The translations under genes were made by a program, and so were the position numbers. Below are positions 5,524 through 5,911 of a stretch of 5,911 bases of DNA, one piece after another (position 1 is the stretch's first letter; each line of letters begins with the position of its first letter). Where the stretch lies: the NCBI GenBank assembly GCA_007126865.1, contig SLAN01000257.1, positions 1-5,911 on the forward strand, in the 5' to 3' direction. The notes beneath the pieces are model-generated. The model did not search any database. It was not told where the DNA came from and saw only the letters and a program-made list of their open reading frames with translations. The stretch comes from Spirochaetales bacterium. Its GTDB lineage: Bacteria; Spirochaetota; Spirochaetia; DSM-27196; SKKC01.

Positions 5524-5911
5524 ATGTACGAATCGCGCATCGGACTCGAAATACACATACAGCTTGCAACGCAGAGCAAGATTTTCTGCGACTGTCGCGC
5601 CGCATTCGGCGATGAGCCGAACACGAACGTATGCCCGGTGTGCCTCGGTTTGCCCGGCACACTCCCGGCGCTGAACTCGGAAGCGTTGCGCATGGCGTAT
5701 CAGGTCGCGCGCGCACTCGACTGCACGCTCGAACGCCGCCCATTCTTCGCCCGCAAGAACTACTTCTATCCCGATCTTCCGAAAAACTACCAGATCAGCC
5801 AGTACGGTGCGCCGATCGGACGCGACGGCCACCTCGACGTGCGCTTCCACGGAAACACACGGCGCGTGCGGATCGCCGAATGCCACCTCGAGGAAGATGC
5901 GGGCAAGATGA
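5524..5911 (+). CDS. gatB: Asp/Glu-tRNA amidotransferase subunit B (GatB), N-terminal part, cut by the window edge
   Basis: The first 129 codons of gatB are present and the frame is open at the right edge. GatB binds the misacylated tRNA, phosphorylates the side-chain carboxylate with ATP and amidates it using ammonia channelled from GatA. Visible landmarks are RIGLEIHIQL at the N-terminus (H11), a four-cysteine zinc site (C22, C24, C37, C40, in FCDC and VCPVCLGLPG), the strongly conserved RKNYFYPDLPKNYQISQY (77-94) and HLEEDAGK (121-128). H11 and an acidic residue of HLEED correspond by position to residues reported to bind the active-site metal in other GatB proteins. All landmarks are intact, so a functional subunit is expected. 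It starts 3 nt after gatA stops. Confidence 0.97.
   Translation, partial: MYESRIGLEIHIQLATQSKIFCDCRAAFGDEPNTNVCPVCLGLPGTLPALNSEALRMAYQVARALDCTLERRPFFARKNYFYPDLPKNYQISQYGAPIGRDGHLDVRFHGNTRRVRIAECHLEEDAGKM

Overview
The window is a GC-rich bacterial chromosome segment with five protein-coding genes and no mobile element, CRISPR array or RNA gene that I could recognise. It looks like ordinary metabolic and translation DNA. The gene content is an unusual long GH13-type alpha-amylase-family protein, a trehalase/GH63-like glycosidase and a gatC-gatA-gatB operon. My impression from memory of similar proteins is a moderately GC-rich spirochaete, with Chloroflexota a weaker alternative. This is a family-resemblance judgement, not a database result.

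Left part (1-2023, + strand): the 3' part of a large GH13-like gene that enters from the left edge. What is visible is the end of the catalytic barrel, a C-terminal beta domain, a roughly 300-residue helical region of unknown function, a disordered Arg/Glu/Ser/Pro-rich linker carrying four copies of a 7-residue repeat, and a short helical tail. Middle (2007-3428, - strand): a convergent gene for an (alpha/alpha)6-barrel glycosidase of the trehalase/GH63/mannosylglycerate-hydrolase type. It probably starts at a TTG codon and overlaps the GH13 gene tail to tail by 17 bp. The expected general-acid Asp of this fold appears to be Thr.

Intergenic region (3429-3636): about 208 bp between the divergent glycosidase and gatC genes. 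It holds an 8-bp inverted repeat made of two opposed GTTTGACG arms, a 17-bp tandem duplication, candidate sigma70-type promoters in both directions, and a tiny ORF in front of each gene whose stop codon overlaps the next start codon.

Right part (3637-5911, + strand): gatC, gatA and the first 129 codons of gatB, closely spaced and co-directional. Together they encode the tRNA-dependent amidotransferase that turns misacylated Glu-tRNA(Gln) and/or Asp-tRNA(Asn) into the correct Gln- or Asn-tRNA. GatA supplies ammonia from glutamine, GatB activates and amidates the aminoacyl-tRNA, and GatC holds the two together. GatA and GatC each carry an Ala/Gly-rich insertion. I found no convincing previously undescribed system. 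The best leads are the substituted catalytic residue of the glycosidase, the helical extension of the GH13 protein and the structured divergent intergenic region.
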